A DNA stretch of 64,000 nt, taken from positions 3,658,001-3,722,000 of the forward strand of contig NZ_CP063458.1 in assembly GCF_015169395.1 (NCBI RefSeq), written 5' to 3'. The translations under genes were made by a program, and so were the position numbers. The number at the start of each line of letters is the position of its first letter. The first letter of the stretch is position 1. This document shows positions 26,332 through 35,148 of the stretch, piece after piece. This DNA is from Humisphaera borealis (lineage in GTDB: Bacteria > Planctomycetota > Phycisphaerae > Tepidisphaerales > Tepidisphaeraceae). The notes under the pieces were generated by a model, which was not told the origin of the DNA, made no database searches, and worked only from the letters and a program-made list of their open reading frames with translations.

Positions 26332-26473
26332 ACGAATGACGAAACTCGAATGGCGAATGAAACTCGAATGCCGCGCGGGAAGAACTGGAGAATCTGACAG
26401 GTAGAAGCGTTCAGATGTCAGACTTCGAATCTCAAATCTGAAATTTCAAACCGCAAACTTCAGATCTCAACTA
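26332..26473. repeat. Short-period repeats downstream of the S23-type gene
   Basis: Two runs of simple units. GACGAATGACGAAACTCGAATG-type words (split over 26332-26371) are followed by ATCTCAAATCTGAAATTTC-type words (26424-26473). The second run resembles the repeat on the other side of the S23-type gene at 27103-27158. It is A/T-rich against the GC-rich surroundings. Confidence 0.7.
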
Positions 26474-26533
26474 TTTCAAATGCATGATCTCGCAGATCGC
26501 AGAGTTCAGGCACTCAACTCGCGCTTCAAGACT

Positions 26534-27034
26534 TCATGTCTCCGACGCCGACGCCGAACTCCTTCCATTGCGAATGTCGTTCAACTTCTCCATAAACTTC
26601 GCGGTCCGCTCCTTCTGACGATACTCCGCCTGGGACTGCTCGGTCATTCGGCGCTGGCCGGCGATGTCCGAGTTCTGAAGGCTGTTCGCCCAACCACGAA
26701 GCTGACGCGCGACCGACTCTGACAACTGAATCGTCGCCGAAATATCGGAGTGAAGGTGTCGCATCTTCGGCCTGCCTTCTGCGAATCGAAGGCCCGAGCG
26801 CGTCTCGCCCGCTGAGCCTTTGGCGATGTACAGGTATTGGATCAACTCATTCGTCGATCCTCGTTCAAACCCTTCGGCGATGTTGTTCGAGATCGACAAC
26901 GACGATCGCTGAAGCTGATTTCTCAAGTCGCCTTGTCCCATGAACGCGAGGTCGTCCACCAGATCGAAGACCCTGTGGGCCAAAGTGATCGCCGCCTGCC
27001 AGGCGGGCGTATCTTCGAAGCGCTCGTAGGTCAT
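26534..27034 (-). CDS. Four-helix-bundle protein of the S23 (23S rRNA-intervening-sequence) family
   Basis: A 166-residue protein. ATG 27034 (MTYERFEDTPAWQ) is chosen because GGAG lies ~8 nt upstream and the family starts this way. Typical S23 features: F-x-D-x-x-x-W-Q-x-A near residue 6-15, LRNQLQRSSLSISNNIAEGFERGS near 42-66, and FLYIAKGS-like QYLYIAKGSAGE near 72. A C-terminal ~50-residue extension (MTEQSQAEYRQKERTAKF) is charged. S23 proteins are small bundles of unclear function; relatives (Avd) assist diversity-generating retroelements. The gene splits the ABC export operon and has short-period repeats on both sides, suggesting insertion. Confidence 0.9.
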   Translation of the reverse strand: MTYERFEDTPAWQAAITLAHRVFDLVDDLAFMGQGDLRNQLQRSSLSISNNIAEGFERGSTNELIQYLYIAKGSAGETRSGLRFAEGRPKMRHLHSDISATIQLSESVARQLRGWANSLQNSDIAGQRRMTEQSQAEYRQKERTAKFMEKLNDIRNGRSSASASET

Positions 27035-27102
27035 AGTGGTGGCTCCAATCGGTGCGTTGCAGATATCGAAAGCAGGAGCGAAGGAACGAGCGCGCGGCAG
27101 CC

Positions 27103-27158
27103 TTTCAGATCTCAAATCTCAGATCTCAAATCTCAGATTTCAGATTTCAGATCTGAAA
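27103..27158. repeat. Short-period hairpin upstream of the S23-type gene
   Basis: Units of CAGATCTCAAATCT type run from 27103 to 27158. The ends TTTCAGATCT (27103-27112) and AGATCTGAAA (27149-27158) are exact inverted copies, so the run can fold back. It fills the gap between the ATPase stop (27168) and the S23-type gene. Similar units lie on the far side of that gene. Confidence 0.8.
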
Positions 27159-27167
27159 CTGACTCCA

Positions 27168-28106
27168 CTACTGCACCATCCCTTTCGTCAACCTCATAAA
27201 CGCCGTCTCCAGGTTCACCTCTTCTTCCTTGAGCAGCCGCAGCTTCATCCCATTGGCCAGCAGCTTTTCCGGCACGAACGAGTAATCCGTCACGCCGTCT
27301 TTGAGCGCGACTTCCATGTACGTGTCCAGCGGGTTGACGCTCTCGACGTTCGGGTCTTCGCTCAGCAGGCTGGCAGCTTTGACTTGCTGGTCGTCGGGGA
27401 CACCGACGTGCAGGATCATGCCGCCGCGGGCTTTTCGGACGATGTCGGTCCAGGGGCCGGAATAGATGAGTTCGCCCTGCTCGATGATGCCCACCGTGTT
27501 ACACAGATCCTGCAATTCGGGCAGGATGTGCGAACTGATGAGGATCGTCTTGCCCATGCGCTGCAGCTCTTTGAGCAGCTCGCGCATCTCGATACGGGCA
27601 CGCGGGTCAAGATTGCCGGCCGGTTCGTCCAGCAGCAGGACCTTGGGGTCGTGCAGCAGCACGCGGGCGATGCTCAGCCGCTGCTTCATGCCGCGGCTCA
27701 GGCCGTCAACCGGGGCGTCGCGCTTGTAGCCGAGGTCGGTGAGTTCCAGTACCTGCTCGACGACCTTGTTCCGCTCGACGCCGTTGATGTTGTACGCGGC
27801 GGCGAAGAACTCCAGGTACTCCTGAACGACCATGTCTTCGTACGCACCGAAGTAGTCGGGCACGTAGCCGATCAGCGGGCGGATCTGACGGCTCTGGTAG
27901 CCGACGACAAAGTCGCACACCCGCGCCTCGCCCCACGTCGGCTGAAGCAGCGTGGCGAGGATCTTGATCGTCGTGCTCTTGCCCGCGCCGTTGGGGCCGA
28001 TGAACCCGAAACAGTCCCCTTCGTGGATCTCCAGGTTCAGGTTCGACAGCGCGACAAGGCTGCCGTAGCGCTTGGTGAGATTGACGGTCTTGATCATCAC
28101 GGCCAT
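27168..28106 (-). CDS. ABC transporter ATP-binding protein (ABC-2 export type)
   Basis: A 312-residue ATPase. Walker A is GPNGAGKS at residues ~37-44, the signature is LSRGMKQRLSIARVL near 145, and Walker B is VLLLDEPAGNLDP near 165, followed by the ILISSHILPEL switch histidine. The C-terminal ~80 residues form the accessory domain seen in export-type ATPases. It would energise the permease at 24152 and lies just downstream of the periplasmic GldG-like gene on the same strand. Substrate is unknown. ATG 28106 was kept; MIK three codons later is an alternative start. Confidence 0.95.
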   Translation of the reverse strand: MAVMIKTVNLTKRYGSLVALSNLNLEIHEGDCFGFIGPNGAGKSTTIKILATLLQPTWGEARVCDFVVGYQSRQIRPLIGYVPDYFGAYEDMVVQEYLEFFAAAYNINGVERNKVVEQVLELTDLGYKRDAPVDGLSRGMKQRLSIARVLLHDPKVLLLDEPAGNLDPRARIEMRELLKELQRMGKTILISSHILPELQDLCNTVGIIEQGELIYSGPWTDIVRKARGGMILHVGVPDDQQVKAASLLSEDPNVESVNPLDTYMEVALKDGVTDYSFVPEKLLANGMKLRLLKEEEVNLETAFMRLTKGMVQ

Positions 28107-28114
28107 AGATGGTC

Positions 28115-28197
28115 AGTAGGCAGTACGCAGTAGGCAGTAGGCAGTAAAGAAGAGAAGCCGATCTTTACTGCGTACTGCTTACTGCGTACTGCCTACT
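28115..28197. repeat. Hairpin with arms of CAGTAGG-type units
   Basis: The left arm 28115-28149 and right arm 28163-28197 are inverted copies over 35 bp with two mismatches, with a 13-bp loop. Each arm is a tandem of ~7-8-bp AGTAGGC/AGTACGC units. The right arm overlaps the last codons and the stop of the 872-residue gene, which therefore ends in repeat-encoded residues (GVGSTQ). The left arm ends 9 bp before the start of the ATPase gene, so the hairpin fills the operon spacer. Confidence 0.93.
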
Positions 28198-30797
28198 CCT
28201 TTCGTCGTCGGCTGACTTGTCGGCTGTGTCTGGGGCACGGGTTTCAGGGCGGATCGGTCCAGGGGCAGGCTGACCTGATAGTACGTCGTGCCGCGGCTTT
28301 CGAACCCGCCGCCGTTCACCTGCATGGGCAGCGGGACCGGGGCATCCAGCGCCTGGGCCATCACGATCAGCCGGCCGGACGCGACCAGTTGCGACACATT
28401 GAACTCGCGTCCGCCCCGGCGGATCGGCTCCGGGCGGGTGTCATCGTTACCCTGTGCCCGGCGGAACGGGCCGACGCGATCGACCAGGCCCATCAGCGGG
28501 AACGTCCGCAGGATGCCGCTCTGACCCTTGTCGTACACCTCGCCGCCGAAGGTACCGCTGAAGTCGCCCAGGAGGTACTTGCTCCAGCCATCAGTCGTCG
28601 CTGGCATCAGGCGGTCGTAAACGTTGCTCGTGCCCGATCCGGGCGATGCGCCATTGATGCCGATGACCGGCTTGGCCTTGCTCGCTTCGACGCCAAGGTC
28701 GATGGTCGCGCCGTTCTTCCAATTGGGGATGAACAGGATCAGGTCGTTGGTGGAGGATCGTCGCTCGCCGGCATCCACCCAGCCGGAGGAGAACGCGAGG
28801 TAGACGTTGGACAAATCGCGGCCGAGCTTGTTCGTCAGCGTGCCGCTGATACCGCCGGGCGTCATCGCGGCGTTGCCGGTGATGCCCTCGGCGATCGATC
28901 CTGCCCAGCGGGCTTCGATCTTTTTAAGCGTGCTGCGGTACGGGAAGCCGACAGAAGCGGCCTTTCCCGACAGGATCGGATCGGTATCGACAAAGTACTT
29001 GGCGGTGTCGGTAAAGCCGGCGTCAGTGTCGTCCTTCAGCCACTGGGGGTGGACGGCGTAAGGCGAGACAGACGCCGTCCGCTCGGGGCCGGGATCGGAG
29101 ACCGAGACCGTCTGTTCGCCGTCGCGGGGGATGTAAAGCCCCATCCGCGTGTGCATGCTGGCGGCGAAGCGTGGGGAGCCGTCGGCGGCCTTGGCGTCGG
29201 GCGAGAGCCGCACCAGCGTGACGTGCCGCGCCTCGGCCCCGCCGCGAAGCAGGACCTTGACCAGGACGACTGTGAGGAGCGTCGCCGCCAGGGCGCTGGC
29301 ACCGAAGACGGTCCAGCTCAGGCCCTTCTTCTTTTTGTTCGCGAGATAGAGATACGACCCGGGGCCGGCGATGACCCAGTAAATGATGAAGAACAGAACG
29401 ACCAGGAAGACGTACGCCGTGCTGCGGGCGCCGTGCTCGGTGGCGCGGTCGATCATCGCCTTGCCGATATCGACGCCGCCGCCGCGGGGGTACTGGTTGG
29501 CGGCAAGCTGGTAGATCGCCTCTCGGGCGGGCCCCTGGTTCTGCGCCTTGAGGTCCTCCATTTCGCCATTGGTGCGCGTCTGATTGCGCCAGCCGAAGAC
29601 CTTGTCCCACAGCCGGGGCCAGCCGTTGGTCAGCAGTGTGCGACGGGGCCGCGACGGTTTGGTGGTGCCGGCGATCGGCGGGGGAATGTCGGTGGGGTCG
29701 GGTGCTTCGTTGAGCAGGCCGCTGCCCAGCTCCTGCGCCACCCAGGTGACCGAACCCATGCCGTAGGCCCGGCGGGCGATGAACGGGGTCTTGTCTTCCT
29801 TTTCGCCTTGCTTGTTCCAGGAGATCCAGGCGTCCACCATCGCGTCGGGGCGAGCCTGGGCATACGCCAGTTCGAACGACGGACTGGCTTTGATCACGGC
29901 TTTCCACGCCGCATCGTTGAACTTCAGCGCCAGCGACGTGTCCTGAAGCACCTCGAGGATGTGGTCGAGGTCCGACTTCTGCCGAAGCTGAATCGCCCAG
30001 GCCGCATCCGCCGCAGGGCTGACCTTGCCCACCACCGGCAGCATGTCGGCGGCGATCAGCGCTTCGAGCTGACTGCGGTCGGACTGGTGACAGATCGCGA
30101 AGTTCCCGCCCTGACGGATCCACTGCTGCAAGGCGCCGAACGAGGGCGTGTTGCGAATGGTGTTGAGTTTGCCGTCGAGCCAGAGGATGGCATCGACCAT
30201 CTGGTAGCCCAGCGCGTGGTCGGGCAGGCCGGTCTGGTCGAGCCGTACGGGGATGAAGAGCACGTCTTCGATGACGCCATGGGCGTTGGCGAACTCCTGG
30301 GCGTGGTAGTTGCCGGTTTCGCGGACGACGAGCACGACCTTGACCGCACGCTCTCCGCCCAGGCCGCTACCGCCGGTATCGAGGCTGTTCGCTTTAACGG
30401 TGCTCTGGATCGGCAGTTTGGCGATGTGCTTCTTGCCGGCCTTGTCGTAGAGGTGCACCTTCAGGACGTCGCCCAGCGGCGTGGCGGACGTTCCCCCCGG
30501 CAGGCCGTCGTTGGTCGGCTGCGGTTGAAAGTAAACCCAGACGTTATCCCTGGCCTGCGGGCCGAGGGTGATCGTGCGCGTGTAGACGACGGTGTCCTGG
30601 TCCAGGTCCTGCTGATGGATCTGGATCTGGTACTCGGCGGGCTCACTAATGGTGGATTCGAGGTGGACGTACAACGGCGTCCAGCAGTCGGGCCGGTAGT
30701 TGCCGTCGAAGCCCAATTCACGAACGTAGCCGTTGGCTTGCGCCAAGGCCCCGGAGGTCAGGGAAAGAACGAATAATCCCGCCCAGAGGAAACGCAT
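28179..30797 (-). CDS. GldG-like periplasmic/membrane partner of the ABC exporter
   Basis: An 872-residue protein with a signal peptide (MRFLWAGLFVL...GALAQ, about 1-19). The N-terminal half (~20-360) is beta-rich with a class I amidotransferase-like stretch (DAILWLDGKLNTIRN, QQWIRQGGNFAICHQ) as in GldG/DUF4350-type ABC-linked proteins. A transmembrane segment lies near 450 (FLVVLFFIIYWVIAGPGSYLY) and another near 490. A large extracytoplasmic C-terminal domain follows. It is the first gene of the exporter operon, with the ATPase and permease downstream. The function is probably binding or processing of the exported substrate; the exact family was not identified. Its last codons lie in a hairpin. 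Confidence 0.78.
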   Translation of the reverse strand: MRFLWAGLFVLSLTSGALAQANGYVRELGFDGNYRPDCWTPLYVHLESTISEPAEYQIQIHQQDLDQDTVVYTRTITLGPQARDNVWVYFQPQPTNDGLPGGTSATPLGDVLKVHLYDKAGKKHIAKLPIQSTVKANSLDTGGSGLGGERAVKVVLVVRETGNYHAQEFANAHGVIEDVLFIPVRLDQTGLPDHALGYQMVDAILWLDGKLNTIRNTPSFGALQQWIRQGGNFAICHQSDRSQLEALIAADMLPVVGKVSPAADAAWAIQLRQKSDLDHILEVLQDTSLALKFNDAAWKAVIKASPSFELAYAQARPDAMVDAWISWNKQGEKEDKTPFIARRAYGMGSVTWVAQELGSGLLNEAPDPTDIPPPIAGTTKPSRPRRTLLTNGWPRLWDKVFGWRNQTRTNGEMEDLKAQNQGPAREAIYQLAANQYPRGGGVDIGKAMIDRATEHGARSTAYVFLVVLFFIIYWVIAGPGSYLYLANKKKKGLSWTVFGASALAATLLTVVLVKVLLRGGAEARHVTLVRLSPDAKAADGSPRFAASMHTRMGLYIPRDGEQTVSVSDPGPERTASVSPYAVHPQWLKDDTDAGFTDTAKYFVDTDPILSGKAASVGFPYRSTLKKIEARWAGSIAEGITGNAAMTPGGISGTLTNKLGRDLSNVYLAFSSGWVDAGERRSSTNDLILFIPNWKNGATIDLGVEASKAKPVIGINGASPGSGTSNVYDRLMPATTDGWSKYLLGDFSGTFGGEVYDKGQSGILRTFPLMGLVDRVGPFRRAQGNDDTRPEPIRRGGREFNVSQLVASGRLIVMAQALDAPVPLPMQVNGGGFESRGTTYYQVSLPLDRSALKPVPQTQPTSQPTTKGVGSTQ

Positions 30798-30874
30798 CGC
30801 CGCGGAATTTACGGGGGCGGTGGAGGAGCGTCAATCGTAATGCGGAGAGTGTTCGCTGGCGGATGACCTAAAGG

Positions 30875-30960
30875 GCGAACGCCGAACATCGAACGTCCGA
30901 CGCCGAATGTCGAATAACGGCCGTGCGGAGCATGTCCTATTCGGCGTTCGATGTTCGGGC
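30875..30960. repeat. Inverted repeat of ATCGAACG-type units
   Basis: CGAACATCGAACG at 30883-30895 is an exact inverted copy of CGTTCGATGTTCG at 30945-30957. Between them are more GCCGAAT/TCGAAT-like words. The unit is related to the one in the 40-bp direct repeats at 22992 and 23222. It lies between the flippase-like gene stop (30980) and the GldG-like gene start (30797). Confidence 0.8.
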
Positions 30961-30979
30961 CCGTATCGATGCACTGCCC

Positions 30980-32653
30980 TTACCCCGCCACCTCGCCGCG
31001 CCCCCGTTTGGCCCCGCTCCAGTCGAGCAGATACGCTAAGCCGGTCAGCAGCAATTCGCCGACGGTCGCCCAGATGCGGAGAAGGACGCTGAGGAAGATC
31101 AGGAACAGTTGCCGTTGTTCGGGGTCCTGCAATTGGCCGCTGCGGACGGCATGGGGAATGGCAAAGCTCATCGCGGCGATAAAGACCGCTTCGCGAACGC
31201 CCAGCCCGCCCGGCGCCCAGAACGCCAGGAACCCGGCACACCAGGACAGGCAGAACGCGCCCGTCACCACCCACCACTTGGCGATCGGCAACTGAAGCAA
31301 CTCGGCGACCACCAGGTAGATCGCCAATCCCTGCACCGTCAGGCCGAGCACGTTCCACAGCAGCAGGTCGATCAGGCTCTTCCAACGCATGCGTTTCTGG
31401 ATCGGCGGCTTCTTGAGGGCGACCAGGATCTTGTCGGCGAGCGTGTAAAACACCTTGGGGTGCAGCGCCAGCGACAGCAACGGCACCAGGCCGGCGGCAA
31501 CGATCATCATCGTCCGTTCGCGGCCTTCGAAGCTCTTCCAGCCCAGGAATGTCAGTGCGCCCAGCGCCACGATCAGATTCGCCAGCAGGTAAAGGGCCAG
31601 CTCCATCACCTGGCTCGTTGAGCAGACGCTGCCGCGGACGCCGTAGGGTTTGATCAGGTACACGCGCCCCACCACCTGCCACACCGAGCCGGGCAGGTAG
31701 CGGGCCAGTTCGGAGGTGGACCAGATGCGGACCGTCGGCCAGATCGGCAGCTTGTGCCCGAAGTTCTTCAGCAGCCGCCGCCAGACCAGGGCGCGAAAGG
31801 TAAACAGGTAGGCGGCGAATAACGCCGAGGCGATCGCGACGCGGCCCCAGTTCATCTCCCAGATACGGTCTTTGACCTTGTCCCAGTTCAGGACGATCGG
31901 CTTGAGAATCCAGACGAAGATTCCGATGGTCAGCACCACCCCGAGAACCTTCTTGCCCCAGCGGCGGGCGACGACGCTCCAATGCTGCATCCGGGTGACG
32001 TGGCGCTGGTCGAGTTGAAGGATCGTTTCGTCCATGAAATCGGTCGTCGTCGAGTTCCTGGCGACGTTGACGAATCGACGTCGTCGCCTGGGCGGCAGCA
32101 GATCGATGCCGCGGTCGCGCATCCACGGACGGACGCGACGGCGGATTACCGGCACCTTGCGGATCAGCCAGTTCAGGAGCCGGCCGTTCCAGAACACCCA
32201 CAGCGTCAGCCCGGCGACGGCAAGGTAGCAGGCAAACGTAGCGATGGCCAACTCATTGGTGGCGTACCGCCATAACTTCCATTGCAGTTCGATGTACGCG
32301 AGCACCGCCGCCGGCACCAGAAACGCCGTCGCGGTCGCGGCGATTCGATAGGAGGCACTGCGGGCATCGACCGGCCTGCCGCGCAGCACGCGGGCCGTCA
32401 GCTTCCGTTTGCCGGGGAAGGTGATCAGCGCGAATCCGACGATGAAGACTGGAATCCCGCCGGGCCCGGGAATGGCCGGCCCGATGATGAACGACGCCAC
32501 GATCAGGGCCCAGCCGAAGACGTTCTTCAACAGGAACGCGACCCACTGCAACGCCCAGGCGGACGTTGAGTGGCCAGCCGGTTGATCGGTTTGCTCCTTC
32601 ACGTCGGGCGGATTGTACCCCGGCGATACTTGTGAACGAGGACGGTCGCTCAC
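30980..32653 (-). CDS. Flippase-like (LPG-synthase transmembrane domain) protein with N-terminal PGPGW-type domain
   Basis: A 557-residue membrane protein starting at GTG 32653. Its start overlaps the stop of the upstream gene (GTGA, 32653-32650), a sign of translational coupling. Residues ~30-85 form a PGPGW-like two-helix domain (IIGPAIPGPGGIPVFIVGFAL then TFPGKRKL). Residues ~230-545 match the lysylphosphatidylglycerol-synthase transmembrane domain of the UPF0104 flippase-like family, with ELARYLPGSVWQVVGRV near 330 and SWCAGFLAFWAPGGLGVREAVF near 480. These proteins are linked to lipid or polyprenyl-sugar translocation. The separate PGPGW-like head is an unusual fusion. Confidence 0.85.
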   Translation of the reverse strand: MSDRPRSQVSPGYNPPDVKEQTDQPAGHSTSAWALQWVAFLLKNVFGWALIVASFIIGPAIPGPGGIPVFIVGFALITFPGKRKLTARVLRGRPVDARSASYRIAATATAFLVPAAVLAYIELQWKLWRYATNELAIATFACYLAVAGLTLWVFWNGRLLNWLIRKVPVIRRRVRPWMRDRGIDLLPPRRRRRFVNVARNSTTTDFMDETILQLDQRHVTRMQHWSVVARRWGKKVLGVVLTIGIFVWILKPIVLNWDKVKDRIWEMNWGRVAIASALFAAYLFTFRALVWRRLLKNFGHKLPIWPTVRIWSTSELARYLPGSVWQVVGRVYLIKPYGVRGSVCSTSQVMELALYLLANLIVALGALTFLGWKSFEGRERTMMIVAAGLVPLLSLALHPKVFYTLADKILVALKKPPIQKRMRWKSLIDLLLWNVLGLTVQGLAIYLVVAELLQLPIAKWWVVTGAFCLSWCAGFLAFWAPGGLGVREAVFIAAMSFAIPHAVRSGQLQDPEQRQLFLIFLSVLLRIWATVGELLLTGLAYLLDWSGAKRGRGEVAG

Positions 32654-33237
32654 TTCTTGGGCAGGGGCAGCGAGCCTTCACCCGTGAAGTAGGACGGGTC
32701 GGGAATGATCTGAAGCTCCGACTTGTCGATGCTGACCGGCACGTCTTCCACCTTGTAGCCGGGTTTGGGCTTGCCCGGTACGGTGCGGTCGCGGGCCCGG
32801 GTGCCCAGAAATGTGTAGGTCGCGCAGGCGACGTCGTCGATCGACCACTTGGCGTAGTAAAGACCGACGTCCTGAATCTTGATCGGCAGGTTGATCAGGA
32901 TCTGGGCATCAACCGGACCCTCGGCTTTGTTCCGCTGGCTGGCCAGTTGCACCTTCACCACCCTGGGTGCCGCGTCCATCTTCACCCATTCCTTCTTGTC
33001 GCGGTCGTATTTCCAGATTTCCTTGAACTGGAAGTTCGCTTCCTCTTTGGCGTCCCTGTCGTAGATCGCCAGGGAGAAAAGGTTGGTGTCTTCCTGGCCG
33101 TAGAACTGGACGATGTTCTGCCACTTGATGCGTTTGGCCAGATTCTCTTTGGCGTCGCCGGTGGCGGCACCGTGCGGTAGGACCAGCGCGAGCAGCAGTG
33201 CCGTTGCGAGCCCACGATTCCAGGAATTGCGATTCAT
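32650..33237 (-). CDS. Secreted protein of unknown function
   Basis: A 195-residue protein. ATG 33237 (MNRNSWNRGLATALLLALVLP) gives a signal peptide of about 25 residues; upstream in-frame sequence is not used. The mature part is rich in charged residues and beta strands (FSLAIYDRDAKEEANFQFKEIWKYDRDKKEW). No family is recognised. Its TGA overlaps the GTG of the flippase-like gene, so the two proteins are likely made together, possibly acting in the same envelope process. Confidence 0.72.
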   Translation of the reverse strand: MNRNSWNRGLATALLLALVLPHGAATGDAKENLAKRIKWQNIVQFYGQEDTNLFSLAIYDRDAKEEANFQFKEIWKYDRDKKEWVKMDAAPRVVKVQLASQRNKAEGPVDAQILINLPIKIQDVGLYYAKWSIDDVACATYTFLGTRARDRTVPGKPKPGYKVEDVPVSIDKSELQIIPDPSYFTGEGSLPLPKK

Positions 33238-33368
33238 CGGACCTCCGGTTGCAGGACAAAACGTCGACACCGGTCGGCCATTAGGCAAAACCAAGGTCGG
33301 ACCAGAAGTGTAACCGCCCGGCCACCCTTCCCGCAGCGTTTTTGCCAACGCCGCTTATAATCGGAGGC

Positions 33369-33848
33369 ATGAACCGTCTTTTCTCAATCGTGGTGACCCT
33401 GACCTGGGGCATTTGGACCGGCGGATTGATGGGCGTGACGCTGTCGGTGATCGCGCTGGCCAGGACCTTCCCGCCCCGGACCGACGGGAACTTCGCTCTG
33501 GCCGCGCCACCGATCTTTGCAATGTTCGAGCGCGTGCAGTTGGGGCTCGCGGCGGCAGCGCTGATCTTCACATTTGCCTGGCGACTTCGGCCGGGCGCCA
33601 AGGGTGTCAAGAGCCTGCTGTTCGCGTTGTTTGCCCTCGGAACGGTCGGCGCGGTCGTCGAGGCGACCTACGTCGCCCCGCGCATCAACGAACTGCGCGT
33701 CGAACGCGCCAGCCGGGAAGCCGAGTTCAATCAGGCTCACCAGCTGTCCGAACGGCTTTACGGCGGCACGTTTGTGGTTCTGGTCATAGCCGGGTTGGTA
33801 TTGCCCGTCGCGATCGCCAACGACGGACGGAAAAAGGAAGCCGCCTGA
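33369..33848 (+). CDS. Small integral membrane protein, DUF4149/TMEM205-like
   Basis: A 159-residue protein from ATG 33369, with CGGAGG directly upstream. Four hydrophobic segments are visible (about 3-33, 45-68, 78-98 and 132-150). The pattern, with GGLMGVTLSVI in the first helix, a conserved FERVQLGLAAAALI segment, EATYVAPRINELR after the third helix and a terminal helix, resembles DUF4149 (TMEM205-like) proteins. Function is unknown. It is transcribed ahead of the EboE-like gene 84 bp further on, but no shared role is proven. Confidence 0.75.
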   Translation: MNRLFSIVVTLTWGIWTGGLMGVTLSVIALARTFPPRTDGNFALAAPPIFAMFERVQLGLAAAALIFTFAWRLRPGAKGVKSLLFALFALGTVGAVVEATYVAPRINELRVERASREAEFNQAHQLSERLYGGTFVVLVIAGLVLPVAIANDGRKKEAA

Positions 33849-33932
33849 GAAGCCAGTCTTTCCGGGTCGTGTCAGTAGGGTCGAGCGGGAGTCATGCGTT
33901 TGGCGGCCTCTGGCCGTATAGTTGGCCCGACC

Positions 33933-35099
33933 ATGCCCCTGAGCACGCTACCCCTGAGTTACTGCACCAACGTCCACCCCGGCCGAACGGTTGCCGAAGT
34001 CGAGGAAGGACTGGACCGCTACACGGTCGGTGTCGCCAAGGCGTTCGGAAAACCGCTGGCGGCGGGCCTGTGGCTCGCAAAGCCCGTCGTCGATGAGCTG
34101 CTTTCAACCGCGCAAGGCGTAACAAACTTCGCCGCCGGACTCGCCCGGCGCGGACTGACGTGCCACACCCTCAACGCGTTCCCCTTCGGCGACTTCCATT
34201 CGACCCGCGTCAAGGAAAAGGTTTACCTCCCCGATTGGTCCACCCGCGACCGACTGACCTACACCGAGCAGTGTGCGGCGATCCTGGCCGAGCTGTTGCC
34301 GGCGGGTGTCGATGGCAGCATCTCCACGCTGCCGCTCGGTTTCAAAGGGTTCGTTCACCCGGCGGACTTCGCGGAGCAATGCGCGACGATGCTGGTCGCC
34401 GCCGCCGTCTCACTGGCCGATCTCAAGCGGCGTACGGGCAGAATGATCCGCCTGGCGATCGAACCCGAGCCGTTTTGCGTCCTGGAAACCACCGAGGAAG
34501 CGATCGCGTTTTTCCGACAGCTTTGGCGTGAGGCTGACCGCCTCTCTGCCGAGCCGGCCGTTCGCGAGCACGTCGGCCTCTGCTATGACGTCTGCCACCA
34601 GGCGGTCGAGTTCGAAGACATCGCCGGCTCGATCCGGCAATTTCAGTCGGCGGGCGTTCGCCTCAACAAGATCCACCTGAGCTGCGCCCTGCAACTGGAC
34701 GACCCCGCGACCAATACCGCAGGTCGCGCCGAGCTGAAACGCTATGTCGAAGAGCGGTACCTGCATCAGACGATGGCGAGCCTGCCGGGCGGAAAGGTGG
34801 CACGGTTTGTCGACCTGTGCGAACAGTTGATCGATCTGCCTGATGCCGACTTCCTCGCCGCCCCCGCCTGGCGGGTGCATTTTCATGTGCCGGTGGACGC
34901 CGACCGGCTGGGCCCGCTCGCGACCACCCGGCCGCAGTTGAAGGAAGCGATCGCCGCCGTCGCCTCGCTGGACTATGCGCCCCACCTGGAAGTCGAAACC
35001 TACACCTGGCAGGTGCTGCCCGGACAGACCAAGCCCGACCTGGTGACCGGCCTGGCCCGTGAGTTGTCGGCAACGGCCGAGCTGCTGTCGCGGCGATGA
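33933..35099 (+). CDS. eboE: EboE-like metabolite traffic protein
   Basis: A 388-residue protein of the sugar-phosphate-isomerase/epimerase (xylose-isomerase-like TIM barrel) fold. The start at ATG 33933 (MPLSTLPLSYCTNVHPG) matches the way EboE proteins begin; an ATG 39 bp upstream is also in frame. Family features include YCTNVHPG at residues 9-16, NAFPFGDFH near 100, ARLAIEPEPFCVLE-like IRLAIEPEPFCVLET near 190, GLCYDVCHQAVEFED near 222, and HFHVPVD near 313. EboE is part of the eboABCDEF operon for export or transfer of lipid-linked metabolites. No other ebo gene is in this window. Confidence 0.82.
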   Translation: MPLSTLPLSYCTNVHPGRTVAEVEEGLDRYTVGVAKAFGKPLAAGLWLAKPVVDELLSTAQGVTNFAAGLARRGLTCHTLNAFPFGDFHSTRVKEKVYLPDWSTRDRLTYTEQCAAILAELLPAGVDGSISTLPLGFKGFVHPADFAEQCATMLVAAAVSLADLKRRTGRMIRLAIEPEPFCVLETTEEAIAFFRQLWREADRLSAEPAVREHVGLCYDVCHQAVEFEDIAGSIRQFQSAGVRLNKIHLSCALQLDDPATNTAGRAELKRYVEERYLHQTMASLPGGKVARFVDLCEQLIDLPDADFLAAPAWRVHFHVPVDADRLGPLATTRPQLKEAIAAVASLDYAPHLEVETYTWQVLPGQTKPDLVTGLARELSATAELLSRR

Positions 35100-35148
35100 A
35101 GGCGGTTTGACCACGGCTGGTCCTGAGACTTTCCAGGCGCCTCGCGAT

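Noticed and set aside
28389-30776. A 795-codon open frame opposite the GldG-like gene
   Set aside because: Antisense shadow with low-complexity composition; the minus strand has a signal peptide, conserved segments and transmembrane helices.
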